From Streptomyces capitiformicae (lineage in GTDB: Bacteria; Actinomycetota; Actinomycetes; Streptomycetales; Streptomycetaceae), in the NCBI RefSeq assembly GCF_002214185.1, contig NZ_CP022161.1, positions 6,083,486 through 6,147,485 of the forward strand: DNA of 64,000 nucleotides, in the 5' to 3' direction. Below the pieces are notes generated by a model. It made no database searches. It was not told the DNA's origin and saw only the letters and a list, made by a program, of their open reading frames with translations. This document shows positions 7,396 through 16,153 of this stretch, piece after piece. Each line of letters starts with the position of its first letter. Within the stretch, counting starts at the first letter, position 1. The translations under genes and the position numbers were made by a program.

Positions 7396-9471
7396 ATGAC
7401 GCAGCTCGCCGACCGCCTCAGCGACCTGGCCACCACCGGAGTCCGAGCGATCACGTTCCAGGACATCGGGCTGCCCGCGGACGCGGTGCTCGACCAGGTG
7501 CCGGAAGTCGCCGCCGGCCCGCTCGCCCCCCTCCTGGCCGAGGCGATCGTCCACGCCTGCGACGCCGCGGACGCGGCATGGAAGCAGGCGGCCGCCGCTT
7601 TCCCCGCGGGGATCGCCCAGCAAAGCAGCGTCCTCGCTCTCACGTCGTCGCTGGAGACGCTCCTGGGAAGTGCCGCCACCACCAAGGCACTCGCCAAGCC
7701 GTTGAACGGGGCTCTCCTCGACGGTCTCACCGAACAGGTCGAGCAAGGGCCGCTCATTGCCGCCGCCCGTCTGGAGGGTGCCGTCAGGCTCGCCGCCTCC
7801 GACGCAGTCAAGCCCTATCAGGTCTGGGACATCCTCGAGGAACTGCCCGCCGACGGGCCAGAAGACTTCATCGAGCGTCTCCCCCGCGTTCTTGGCGTCG
7901 CCCTGGACTGCTGGGCGCAGCAGGAAACCCGCGTCTCCACCGCAGTGCGGGAACTGCTGCAGCACCTGTCCGTCGACGAGGCCGCCGACGTCGACGCCAT
8001 GTTCGAGCTCGGCTGTGACCGCCTGCGCACCGCACTGTCCTCGACCGACCTGTCCGAGGTCAGCCGCCTCACCGCCGAGGCACGCTCGCTCTTCGCCGCG
8101 GCCGACGCCGCAGAAGAAGCCCGCGACGATGCCGCCGCCTACCTGGCGGTCTGCGACTCCATCCTCGGCTTCACCGCCCACAACGCCGACCAGGTGGCCG
8201 CCGCTGCCGACCGGATCGAACAGGCCCTAGAACGCCGCCGGGCCTGGCTGCACGGCACTCACCAGCCCGCCTGGCTCCAACCCCGCCAGGCCGCCGAGGT
8301 CGCCTGGTCCCAACTCCTCATCCAACTGCGGACCGCCACGGAACTGTTCGCGGCCGACGTATGGATGGACTCCTGGCAGGCCATCGACGCGGTCCTCACC
8401 GCCTACCGGGCCGCCCGCACCATCCAGCCACTCGGCACCACCCACGAGACCCCCGGACTGGCCAGGCTGGTCGAACCGGCCGTCGAGGACGGCTTCCTCC
8501 GCAAAGAGGCCTTCCTCAGCGCCCTGCGTCACGCCGCAGCCCACCCCCAGGACGCACCGCGCTCCGGCTTCGACACCGCCACCGCGGCCGCGGTCCTCGC
8601 CCGGATCGGCGCCCGAGACTCCCACAGCCCGGCCAGCAGCGACCCAGACGGCTCGGATGACGAAGACCCCGAAGCCGAAGCCGACAGAGAACGCCTGTAC
8701 CGCATCGCCCCGACCGTCGTGCGCCAACTCGGCGAGAAGGACGCACGCCACCTCGCCGCGAACCTCGACGACACCGGTCTCGCGGCCGTCGAGAGCCTCG
8801 CCTACGACAATGACGTCGCACGCCTCAACGCCGACGATCCCCTCATCATGCCGCTGCTCGACAGCTTCCTGACACAGATGTCCGAGCACGAGGCGTTCAC
8901 CGGCGCCGTGCGGCGGACGTTCAGCGTCCTGGTCACCCAGACCCTGCTGTTCCTCAAAAGCCGTTCCGACCTGACCCGCACCAGCCTTGTCGGCCCCGGC
9001 AAGAAGGACGACCCTCCCTTCGACTACCGCCGCAAGCCCGAGAAGGGGCATCGCGACGCCAACGAAGGCGACCTGCAGCGCGACTTCCACCAGTGGCTGC
9101 TGGCTGGCCCCCTCAACGGCATCGTCCAGGTCGAACCCATCAACATCGGCATGGGCCGCGCCGACGTCATGGTCCAGTTCGGACCGTTGCGCTACCTCAC
9201 CGAGATGAAGCAGGACAGCGACGACAACAGCCGCGCTCACATCGAGGGCAAGTACCTCACCCAGGAGGCCGAGTACACCAACACCAACGCCCCCTTCGGC
9301 CAGCTCCTCGTCCTCGACCTCACGCCCAAAACAACCAGCAGCGGCACCCTGCGCATCGACGAACTCGCCTGGGTCGCCTCCCACCGTCCCCGCAATGCCA
9401 CCACCGACCGGCTCGTCCTCGCCGGCATCGTCACCGGCAACCGCATCACCCCGTCCGCCTACTCACGCTGA
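7396..9471 (+). CDS. Large protein with C-terminal PD-(D/E)XK nuclease domain (effector of the operon)
   Basis: A 691-residue protein, ATG 7396 preceded by a good ribosome site (GGTGGAGGT at about 7378-7386). The first 420 residues are helical and Ala-rich with no recognised family; an acidic linker (SSDPDGSDDEDPEAEADRE) follows. The last 140 residues have a PD-(D/E)XK layout: Glu 557 in a helix (NEGDLQRDFHQWLL), Asp 590 in GRADVMV, Glu 603 and Lys 605 in YLTEMKQ, and Gln 623 in a following helix. This is the active-site arrangement of restriction-like endonucleases. As the last gene behind an SMC-like ATPase it is the probable effector cutting DNA or RNA. The N-terminal region may contact the ATPase or middle protein. 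Confidence 0.87.
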   Translation: MTQLADRLSDLATTGVRAITFQDIGLPADAVLDQVPEVAAGPLAPLLAEAIVHACDAADAAWKQAAAAFPAGIAQQSSVLALTSSLETLLGSAATTKALAKPLNGALLDGLTEQVEQGPLIAAARLEGAVRLAASDAVKPYQVWDILEELPADGPEDFIERLPRVLGVALDCWAQQETRVSTAVRELLQHLSVDEAADVDAMFELGCDRLRTALSSTDLSEVSRLTAEARSLFAAADAAEEARDDAAAYLAVCDSILGFTAHNADQVAAAADRIEQALERRRAWLHGTHQPAWLQPRQAAEVAWSQLLIQLRTATELFAADVWMDSWQAIDAVLTAYRAARTIQPLGTTHETPGLARLVEPAVEDGFLRKEAFLSALRHAAAHPQDAPRSGFDTATAAAVLARIGARDSHSPASSDPDGSDDEDPEAEADRERLYRIAPTVVRQLGEKDARHLAANLDDTGLAAVESLAYDNDVARLNADDPLIMPLLDSFLTQMSEHEAFTGAVRRTFSVLVTQTLLFLKSRSDLTRTSLVGPGKKDDPPFDYRRKPEKGHRDANEGDLQRDFHQWLLAGPLNGIVQVEPINIGMGRADVMVQFGPLRYLTEMKQDSDDNSRAHIEGKYLTQEAEYTNTNAPFGQLLVLDLTPKTTSSGTLRIDELAWVASHRPRNATTDRLVLAGIVTGNRITPSAYSR

Positions 9472-9652
9472 ACCGAGCCTCTCCGAAGGGACCGCCGTCC
9501 GCGGTTGGTGCGTACAGACGGCCACGCCTCGGATGGCAGTGGAGGGACCTGACCCTGATCACCCGGCACCTGGCTGGCCTCTGGTCCGCCATGCCTGCCG
9601 AGGACGTCCTCATCGAACTGGCCGATGTCGGCGCCCGCATACGAATATCACT

Positions 9653-10240
9653 TCACCCGCACCCGTATGGAAGTGGCCCAATACTCAACGAGGGCTTCAG
9701 GAGTTTGCTCAAATTCTTAGCAGGATTTAGGGAAGGGTGTTCCTTCTGGCGCAGGTTCGGATCACGGCCTTCCTGCAGGATTTTTGTCCAGTGGCGTCCG
9801 TTGACGTCGGTGAAGTGCACCCGCACTGGTGGCCGCAATTGAATTTGCGTCCCCCAAACAGTAAGCGCCTTCGCGGGAATCTTGAAAGCCTTGCATTGAG
9901 GGATCGAATGGGTAGTCACGAAGTAGCCTTCACGGAATACGGCTGTGACCCCCGCAATTTCCGCCTCGCTCCGGTTTTCAATAGAGACGCGCACTCCGGC
10001 GCTACTTACTGACGCGTATACATCAACTTGCTCAGCTTGTTCTCTTTCTTCTGCCGCATCGGCGGATTCCTTAACATCCTGGGCTTGGCGAAGACTCCAA
10101 AATGAAACGCCCAGTGCTAAGACCGCGACCAGAACGGAAGCCGCGTGAAGGATCAAGTTTTTCCGCTCCAGGTGAGCGGTCGGGGACTGCGACGCATGCA
10201 CCTGAGATGCCGGGCGCGGGTTTCGCCGTCGTGGGTTCAT
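9653..10240 (-). CDS. Single-pass membrane protein of unknown function
   Basis: A 195-residue protein beginning at ATG 10240, five bases after an AGGTG ribosome site. A basic, Pro/Arg-rich cytoplasmic N-terminus (about 35 residues) precedes one membrane helix (LILHAASVLVAVLALGVSFW) and a charged helix rich in Glu and Ala. The outer part ends in a beta-rich domain (VYASVSSAGVRVSIENRSEAEIAG...). This is a common layout for actinobacterial membrane proteins with an immunoglobulin-like outer domain. Base composition is visibly less G+C-rich than in neighbouring operons. It converges on the nuclease gene of the defence operon. No function can be assigned. Confidence 0.75.
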   Translation of the reverse strand: MNPRRRNPRPASQVHASQSPTAHLERKNLILHAASVLVAVLALGVSFWSLRQAQDVKESADAAEEREQAEQVDVYASVSSAGVRVSIENRSEAEIAGVTAVFREGYFVTTHSIPQCKAFKIPAKALTVWGTQIQLRPPVRVHFTDVNGRHWTKILQEGRDPNLRQKEHPSLNPAKNLSKLLKPSLSIGPLPYGCG

Positions 10241-10425
10241 ATCACCTGTATGCCGCACTCTCGTCCGCCCTGCTCACATGATGCTCCCATTGGCGTAGAT
10301 CTGTGACGCTTGGACATGCCGCCTTACCAGTCCCGGCGCCGGAGTACTCCTTCGGTCTCTCCTCTGCTGCGCGGGCGGCCGAGATAAAGCAGACCCCGTG
10401 AGAGGACTCTCACCAGCTACCGAGT

Positions 10426-10445
10426 CGAATAGCGCAGGGTTGGAA
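10426..10445 (+). repeat. Direct repeat, left copy
   Basis: The sequence CGAATAGCGCAGGGTTGGAA occurs here and again at 11790-11809, both on the plus strand. Similarity continues to the right (ACYGACTCTYCCCCAG), giving about 36 related bases. The two copies flank the DUF4436-like gene. Confidence 0.7.
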
Positions 10446-10493
10446 TACCGACTCTCCCCCAGGGAAATGCAACTCTCACATATGTACTTCGGC

Positions 10494-11498
10494 CTACCTG
10501 ACAGGCCTTACCCAGTTGCTATGGCCGAGTTTTCTCTGCTCGTCTCGGAAGCCCACCATTGCAGCCCAGGTCAAACTTGCTGCGATGATCCCCTCAGCCC
10601 AGAAGAACGCGGCATAGTCCATCAGCGATCCGATTGGTGGTGAACCAGGTGCAGCATTGCGGAACCCGACGAGGGCGAACAAGGTGGCGGCCATCCAGCC
10701 AAGAGCTGGCCAGATCAACCCCTCGTGCCTTCGCACTAAGACGCGCGCGCCAGCTAGTACGGCAATAGCCAAGGCCCACATGGCCACCATCATGAAGCAG
10801 GCAAGGATCAAGGTGCTTCGGGACCGACTGATCTGGAGTCTGAGGCCGACGGACTCGGGATCATCCGAGTCGTAGACGATTGGGTCTATAGCCAAGAAGG
10901 GGTCGGCGCTTTCGAAACTCGTCGCCACCGGCAGCTGATTGCCGTCCGAAGTGCTTGCAGTCCACGTGATAACTGTCCCGTACTCATCGAACGGGTAGTC
11001 GCTGATCGGCCCGCTGCCGAAGATTATCGGCAGCCGATATTGCCGATTCTGGGCACTGGAACCCTTAGTTAGCAGGATCGTCTCCGTGTCGCGGTAGGTG
11101 CCCTTGAGTCGAACATCTTGTGCGAATACCTCGTCCCCAGTCCGAGTCTCCTTGGCCAGACCTTTTGCAGGCTCAAGGGTGAGGTTCACGACCAGTTGCT
11201 GGTCGCCAAGATCTACCTTCTGCACCTTCACGAAGGCGTACAGCGACATCCGTGCGCGGTCAGCGAGGGCGACGCCCGCCCATTTCCGCCCCTGATGGCT
11301 GACCCCTTCGTTGGTGTACAGCCAGACTCCGGCTGCAATAAGCACCGCTAGGACTACCGCGCTTGCGGTGTAGGCAAGAGCCGGTCGAAGCCATAACCTA
11401 CCCGAGGTTTGGGGAATCTTCCGCGACATCTTGGACGGCTTGTCCGCAGGGCGAGGAGGGTCATCCACTAGGTCAGTTTCCCTGGGAGCGCTCAGCAT
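10494..11498 (-). CDS. DUF4436-like integral membrane protein
   Basis: A 334-residue protein if it starts at ATG 11498; a start at an internal ATG (33 residues into the longest frame) is also possible since no ribosome site is strong. One N-terminal membrane helix (ASAVVLAVLIAAGVWLY) is followed by a roughly 180-residue outer domain with an SDYPFDEYGTVITW motif, and then three C-terminal membrane helices. That layout, and the YPFDEY element in particular, matches the DUF4436 membrane family of actinobacteria as I remember it. The role of that family is unknown. The gene lies between two direct repeats (10426 and 11790) in an A+T-richer stretch, suggesting that it arrived separately from its neighbours. 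Confidence 0.75.
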   Translation of the reverse strand: MLSAPRETDLVDDPPRPADKPSKMSRKIPQTSGRLWLRPALAYTASAVVLAVLIAAGVWLYTNEGVSHQGRKWAGVALADRARMSLYAFVKVQKVDLGDQQLVVNLTLEPAKGLAKETRTGDEVFAQDVRLKGTYRDTETILLTKGSSAQNRQYRLPIIFGSGPISDYPFDEYGTVITWTASTSDGNQLPVATSFESADPFLAIDPIVYDSDDPESVGLRLQISRSRSTLILACFMMVAMWALAIAVLAGARVLVRRHEGLIWPALGWMAATLFALVGFRNAAPGSPPIGSLMDYAAFFWAEGIIAASLTWAAMVGFRDEQRKLGHSNWVRPVR

Positions 11499-11522
11499 GG
11501 TGCGACCGCCGCACCGCCCCAA

Positions 11523-12275
11523 GAAGAATCACTCATCGTGACGAAGGCGTCAGATCGCTCGCGACTGGGGCCCGGGGGTTCGCGGGGTGACGAACACCGA
11601 GAAGGCGGCACCTCAACATGCGGGCCCCCAGTGCAAAGGCCGGATTAGGGTACGGACAGGCCCACCCGCAGGCAACCGGTGACGGCGTCGAGTACGCCTC
11701 CGCCCGCATCCAGCGCGCACGCTCCGCGGCGCGGCGTGCTGGCCCTGCCCGGCGTCGCGGACCACGACGAGGCGCCCTACGGGACTCGCCGAATAGCGCA
11801 GGGTTGGAACACTGACTCTTCCCCAGTCCAGCACAACTCCCGAGCAGTTGCCCAGTGGGCACAGCAGCGCGGGTTGCTGTGAGCCGTGGCGGAGACATCA
11901 TCACCGCCTGCGAAGCACATGCGTCATCACACTCAACGCCACCGAGCTGCAGAGCGCACCCCCAGCCAAGTCGCGGTTGGAGCACGATCTGGCACTGCCA
12001 GTGGGACTGAGCACGACCGCCAGGCCCGCCAACCTCCAGCGCAACACCTGAAGCAACATCAGGCAGCCTGCTTCGGTAAGGAAGCCGCCATGGACCTGAC
12101 AAATCGAGTGCAGGCTATTGGCTGGATGCTCGGAACGAAGCCACCCGGGTGAAATTGAAGAAGGCCAGATACCCGACTACGCGTGTCAGTGCCGTGAAAG
12201 GCAAGGGCCTTGGCAGTTTAGCCAGAGGGTAGGTCTAGGTATCGAGAGGTAATCGCCGAGTGAGGACTCACTGTT
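11523..12275. other. Gene-free stretch
   Basis: About 750 bases with no reading frame showing coding bias on either strand. It contains the right copy of the 36-base direct repeat (11790) and a short ATG-led frame near 12090 that I do not trust. It may be decayed sequence next to the orphan membrane genes. Confidence 0.5.
11790..11809 (+). repeat. Direct repeat, right copy
   Basis: Second copy of CGAATAGCGCAGGGTTGGAA (see 10426-10445), followed by a related CACTGACTCTTCCCCAG. Spacing between copies is 1,364 bases. Confidence 0.7.
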
Positions 12276-12947
12276 ATGGCGCACTTGAAGCAAGGCAACG
12301 AGTCAAGACCGCCTGATCGTGCGCCATCTGTGCAGCCCTCGCCGTCACCACATCCATCGACTGCCCCGGCCCCTATCCCTCCAAGGAGGGGAAGCAACAT
12401 CCTTGCACGCATTCTCCACGCCATTGCAGGACCAGAGAAAATGGATGAGGTTGCGACGCAGGATAGTTCGCCAGGCCCTGAGGCTATTCCGTCCGATAAG
12501 TACAAGCTCGCCTACGATGCTGCAGTACATGCAATGTCGCAGCAAGACACCACGCTCACCAACCTCAGAAACAGAACAACCAGTCTCATCACCATTGCGG
12601 CGCTAATTGGATCATTCTCCTCCTTCTTCGGCTTGGGGACGAAGGACAAGCCGCTTCCCGTATGGTTCGCGGTGGTCGTAATCTGCTTCATCGTCGTGAT
12701 TCTCCTTGGCGCAATCTATGTGCTATGGCCGAAGAGTGACTGGAGCTTCGGGCCGGACCCTTCCCAAATTCTTGGGTCCGAATACGACGACTACAACCTC
12801 ACATGGGCGCTGGCTCAAGGAATGGCTAATCACATTGTGGTCAACGAAAAGGTGATTCGGTACAGAGGCAGGGTGTACAGCGCGTGCGTCGTACTTCTCG
12901 GCGCGGAGGCGGCATTTGTCGTCGCCGCATCACTGGCCACCAGGTGA
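12276..12947 (+). CDS. Three-helix membrane protein, possible conflict-system effector type
   Basis: A 223-residue protein starting at ATG 12276, with GAGGA about ten bases upstream. A Pro/Ser-rich N-terminus (about 60 residues) precedes a soluble helix (KYKLAYDAAVHAMSQQD), then two membrane helices (SLITIAALIGSFSSFFGL and FAVVVICFIVVILLGAIYVLW) and a final one near the C-terminus (YSACVVLLGAEAAFVVAASL). The pattern of a helical cytoplasmic segment between membrane pairs resembles membrane effectors of nucleotide-signalling defence systems (SLATT or Pycsar-TM classes), but I cannot place it firmly and no cyclase gene is adjacent. Composition is more A+T-rich than the surroundings. Confidence 0.7.
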   Translation: MAHLKQGNESRPPDRAPSVQPSPSPHPSTAPAPIPPRRGSNILARILHAIAGPEKMDEVATQDSSPGPEAIPSDKYKLAYDAAVHAMSQQDTTLTNLRNRTTSLITIAALIGSFSSFFGLGTKDKPLPVWFAVVVICFIVVILLGAIYVLWPKSDWSFGPDPSQILGSEYDDYNLTWALAQGMANHIVVNEKVIRYRGRVYSACVVLLGAEAAFVVAASLATR

Positions 12948-13031
12948 TACGGGCATTGGGGCATGTAGGAGGCGAGCAACTCTCAATTGGCTATTTCAGA
13001 GTCACCTGAACCCGCAAGAATCGGGAAGAAT

Positions 13032-13604
13032 ATGGCAGCCCGCACAGCCCCGGATCCGATCCCGCCTCGCAAGGGTGTGAATAAGGCGGATCTCAGCCGA
13101 ACCGTCGGCGAGAGGCTTGGAAGCAATCAGGCGGGAGCTGCCGCTGTTGATGCCGTACTGGACGCCATCATCCGCGCGACCGTCGCAGGGGACCGGGTCT
13201 CGATCACCGGCTTCGGATCGTTCGAGAAGGTCGACCGTCCGGCCCGATATGCCCGCAACCCCCAGACAGGCGAGCGGGTTCGGGTCAAGAAGACCTCCGT
13301 TCCACGCTTTCGTGCGGGTCAAGGCTTCAAGGACCTGGTCAGCGGCTCGAAGAAACTGCCGCGTGGTGGCGAGGTCTCGGTCAAGAAGGCGCCCAAGGGC
13401 AGCCTGACCGGCGGTGCCGCCGCAACGACTAAGAAGACCACCAAGGCGGCCGCCAAAAAGACCACAGCAAAGAAGGCCGCGCCGACGAAGGAAACCACCG
13501 CCGCCGCCAAAAAGACGACTGCGGCCAAAAAGACCACCAAGGCGGCCGCCAAAAAGACCACAGCAAAGAAGGCCACCGCCAAGAAGACTGCTCGCCAGAG
13601 GTAG
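13032..13604 (+). CDS. hupS-like: HU-family nucleoid protein with lysine-rich tail (HupS-like)
   Basis: A 190-residue DNA-binding protein. The start is ATG 13032; GTG 13077 (VNKADL...), which matches the usual HU N-terminus, and an upstream TTG at 12987 behind AGGAGG are alternatives. Residues from VNKADL to about 105 form the HU fold with GFGSFEKVDRPARYARNPQT, the DNA-wrapping beta arm. The last 75 residues are repeated AAKKTT/KKTTAKKA units, the histone-H1-like tail of Streptomyces HupS and mycobacterial HU. It probably compacts DNA. A plasmid or island copy would add to chromosomal HU. The lysine-rich repeats make the DNA here locally repetitive. Confidence 0.92.
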   Translation: MAARTAPDPIPPRKGVNKADLSRTVGERLGSNQAGAAAVDAVLDAIIRATVAGDRVSITGFGSFEKVDRPARYARNPQTGERVRVKKTSVPRFRAGQGFKDLVSGSKKLPRGGEVSVKKAPKGSLTGGAAATTKKTTKAAAKKTTAKKAAPTKETTAAAKKTTAAKKTTKAAAKKTTAKKATAKKTARQR

Positions 13605-13643
13605 AGTGCCGCCGCTACGGGGCGGGAGCAGGCCGCAGCTGGT

Positions 13644-14069
13644 TTGGGTTATCGCGTCCTCGTACGCCCCGACGGGTCCTTCAGCCGCATTGGCAACCTC
13701 GACGGCAGCCTCGACAACGTCAGCGACGAAGAACTACTCCGCCTGCGCCCGGCCGATCGCGATGACGAGGACCAGCCGGAGCGTCCCTGCTCCCGCTGCG
13801 GAGGCGACCTCCTCCTGTACTGGCACGGCCCCCTCATGACCGGTGTGTGGATGGAGCTCTGCCCGGCCTGTGACTCGCACCGTCCCGCCGCCCGCGCCTT
13901 CATCCGCTGGTACCGCGACGCCGACCGCGACCCGAAGGTGCTACCCCAGTTGTTCGAGGACTGGGAGACCGAGACCATGCGCGCCCACGGCTGGGTCCGC
14001 GGTCCACAGCCGACACCGCCTCACAGCCCGCCGGCCCCGCCCGGTCTCACACCGCGCGGGCGAGGCTGA
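13644..14069 (+). CDS. DUF6300-like zinc-ribbon protein
   Basis: A 141-residue protein with a CSRCGGDLLLYWHGP...ELCPACD double CxxC unit, probably binding zinc, and a conserved-looking FEDWETETMRAHGW segment. This matches the short Streptomyces family annotated DUF6300 from memory. The earliest start in frame is a TTG (13644), which is weak; the true start could be downstream. A Pro-rich C-terminal tail follows. Function unknown. It follows the HU gene in the same direction after about 40 bases, but no operon link is obvious. Confidence 0.75.
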   Translation: MGYRVLVRPDGSFSRIGNLDGSLDNVSDEELLRLRPADRDDEDQPERPCSRCGGDLLLYWHGPLMTGVWMELCPACDSHRPAARAFIRWYRDADRDPKVLPQLFEDWETETMRAHGWVRGPQPTPPHSPPAPPGLTPRGRG

Positions 14070-14573
14070 ACGCGCCTTCGTCGGCGCCTTCGAGACCTGC
14101 TGCAGGACAGCATCGGCATGGCGTCGTCGCCGTGAGACGTGCCATCGTTGGCGTACGACAGCGGGCCCCAGCCGCGGCCACGGCCAGGACCCGCCCCGCG
14201 TAAGGCGGCCGGCTGTCCCGGCTCAGCTCGCAGGAGCCAGGGCAGCCGTCAGAGCCTCGGGATCACGAAGTCCCTGATGCTCCGGCCCACCCAGTACGCG
14301 GCGGCCGAGACCGGCGCCAGCCACAACCGCACATGGCGTGCGATCCCGCTGGTCCTCCTCGGCCTGGTGCGCTCGCCCACAGGCGTCTCCCTCCTCCCGG
14401 CCGGCACCGTGCCGGACCCGGGCGCCCAGGGCCCAGCAGCAGGCTAGGGAAGGGCGTTGTCTCTGAGGAACGAGCGAGGACAACGCTAACTGCGGTTCTG
14501 TCACCGGAGAACAGCGAACTGTGTTGCTCTGTGTTGCTCCTCTTCGGTGGCCGTGTCGTACGTGTTCTCAGCT
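14070..14573. other. Mostly gene-free stretch with an 8-bp inverted repeat
   Basis: I see no gene of normal length. An inverted repeat GCGTTGTC (14454-14461) and GACAACGC (14479-14486) could be an operator or part of a terminator for the minus-strand HTH gene that ends at 14574. A short minus-strand frame at 14249-14407 is listed separately. Confidence 0.4.
14249..14407 (-). CDS. Possible small membrane peptide
   Basis: A 52-codon minus-strand frame (GTG 14407) whose second half reads HVRLWLAPVSAAAYWVGRSI and ends DFVIPRL, which has the look of a membrane-associated peptide and good third-position G/C. No ribosome site is evident and the first 20 residues are just Arg/Pro-rich. It may equally be chance in G+C-rich DNA. 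Confidence 0.25.
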   Translation of the reverse strand: MPAGRRETPVGERTRPRRTSGIARHVRLWLAPVSAAAYWVGRSIRDFVIPRL

Positions 14574-15227
14574 CTACCAACGGCGCCGCCGGGCCACGTC
14601 CCATCGCGGCTTGCGGGCGAGTCCCCGCCGGACCGGTCCGTGCCAGAGGTGCATGGCGGTGTCCGGGACACCGAGGGCGCGCAGCAGGGCTTCCAGCTGG
14701 CGGAGGAGCTCCTCGTGCCGCTCGGTGCCGGCTGGCCACCTCCCTGCCAGCCGGTTGCGGACGGTCGCCTCGGGCAGGTTGACCCGGCGGGCCAGTGCCT
14801 GGTACGAGACCGGAGTACGACGGCGGTGGCGCAGCGCGTCGAGGGATTCGCCGAGGGATGCCACGATCACGGTGCGCGTCGCCCTGGGAGTGTCGGTGGG
14901 CGCGTAGGGCTGCCAGATCGCCTCGGTGCGAAGGCGCAGTAGCTCGGTGGGGTCGATGCCGGCGACGGCGGCCAAAGCCTTCACCGTCGCGACCGAGGGC
15001 ACGCACCGGCCGCTGCGGGCCCGGCCGACCGTGGCCGCGGAGAGCGGGAGGACGGTTGCCGTTGCGTGGTCGGCGACCTCGGCGTCTGTCCAGCCGCGCA
15101 ACGCGTCGTCCACCGCGGCGGCGAGGCGTCCCCGTGCGGTGCCGGGGTGGTGGATGGGGCGGCGGGGACGACCGCCGGGCCGGTACGGGCGCCGGGTGCA
15201 CGGCGGGAGAGGAACGTGCCGGGACAT
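14574..15227 (-). CDS. Helix-turn-helix DNA-binding protein
   Basis: A 217-residue basic protein from ATG 15227, placed by a clear ribosome site (AGGAGA, five bases upstream). Two HTH-like units are visible: LPLSAATVGRARSGRCVPSV with following helix (about residues 62-100), and PVSYQALARRVNLPEATVRN (about 140-160). The layout suggests an XRE/phage-repressor type regulator with duplicated DNA-binding parts. The ends are very basic. Its target is unknown; it stands alone on the minus strand between gene-poor stretches, so self-regulation at the region 15228-15460 is possible. Confidence 0.7.
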   Translation of the reverse strand: MSRHVPLPPCTRRPYRPGGRPRRPIHHPGTARGRLAAAVDDALRGWTDAEVADHATATVLPLSAATVGRARSGRCVPSVATVKALAAVAGIDPTELLRLRTEAIWQPYAPTDTPRATRTVIVASLGESLDALRHRRRTPVSYQALARRVNLPEATVRNRLAGRWPAGTERHEELLRQLEALLRALGVPDTAMHLWHGPVRRGLARKPRWDVARRRRW

Positions 15228-15463
15228 CAACGTCTCCTGTGACGAGGGTCGGGTGCTGGAGGCATTGCCGGCCGGCGCCAACCGAACGACTCAAGCTGAG
15301 CACCCGGACCGGCTGCACCACAACTGACGCGGGCCGCCACAGAGCGACGTTTCAGTATCCATCCGCCAACTAGGAGTTGCAGCTCAGCGGACTTGTTTAC
15401 GACATTTCCCCGATGGCCTGGCAGACGCGGCTCCGGTCGACGCGGGAGGCGCGGCCTGGGGAG

Positions 15464-16123
15464 TCACCTGCGGTCGGCGGCCGCGCGTGGGTCGCATTCG
15501 GGGCAGGCGAGACTGCCAGCAGGGTGCAGTCCCTGGTCGACTGGGGCTTGGCTGCGGCGGTACTGGCCGCGGCCCTTGGTCACCCATGCCCTGCGCGGTG
15601 TCCACTCGTCGGGCACATGGTGCTCTGGAAGATCGGGGATACGACTGGCGCAGGCTGCGCACTGACGGTAGATCAGCCGCTCGTTGACCAGCCACGTGCC
15701 CGGATCTCCTGGCTCCTCGGCGTCGACCAGGACCAGGCCGGCCTGCCATTTCCAGTCCGTCGGCCGGTCGAGGTTGAGGTCGGGGTCGTAGCAGTCGGAC
15801 ACCACACAGCCCGTTCCAAGGACGCGGCCGGCCACGCGTTCCAGGCGTTCCGCGTCGACCTCGCCCGGCTCGGTGACGTGCTTCCAGCGGCCGAATTCGC
15901 CAGGTCGGAAGATCAGACGCATGGGTCGGTCGAGCTGGACGCCGGTCTGGCCGAGGGTGACCACGAACCCGTCGATGGGGCACAGGTACCGGCCGCGGCC
16001 GCGGCCGGAGCTCACACCTTGCAGAGGAACGCCGCACGTGGGGCAGTCGTGATTGCTGATTTTGTCGCCCCGTCGGATGCGGACTTGGTGCGTCTCCGTG
16101 CAGCGTGGGCAGCGTCCGTTCAC
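15464..16123 (-). CDS. Zinc-ribbon protein of unknown function
   Basis: A 219-residue protein carrying several cysteine pairs: CPRC at 5-8, CPTC at about 27-30, CPIDG near 48, CAACAS around 155 and CPEC near the C-terminus. These are probably two or more zinc ribbons. The middle holds a DRPMRLIFRPGEFGRWKHV segment and an acidic helix. I do not recognise the family. It follows the 126-residue gene upstream on the same strand after 30 bases, so the two may be co-transcribed downstream of the Tpg-like gene. Confidence 0.6.
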   Translation of the reverse strand: MNGRCPRCTETHQVRIRRGDKISNHDCPTCGVPLQGVSSGRGRGRYLCPIDGFVVTLGQTGVQLDRPMRLIFRPGEFGRWKHVTEPGEVDAERLERVAGRVLGTGCVVSDCYDPDLNLDRPTDWKWQAGLVLVDAEEPGDPGTWLVNERLIYRQCAACASRIPDLPEHHVPDEWTPRRAWVTKGRGQYRRSQAPVDQGLHPAGSLACPECDPRAAADRR

Positions 16124-16153
16124 CTCTCGGTCCTTCCCTCGATGTCGGCCGCG

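Noticed and set aside
10426..10461. Direct repeat as a tRNA-derived attachment site
   Set aside because: The core has no tRNA T-arm (GGTTCGAATCC) pattern and no integrase gene is in the window.
13414..13839. Arg/Pro-rich frame overlapping the HU tail
   Set aside because: It is the out-of-frame reading of the lysine-rich repeats.
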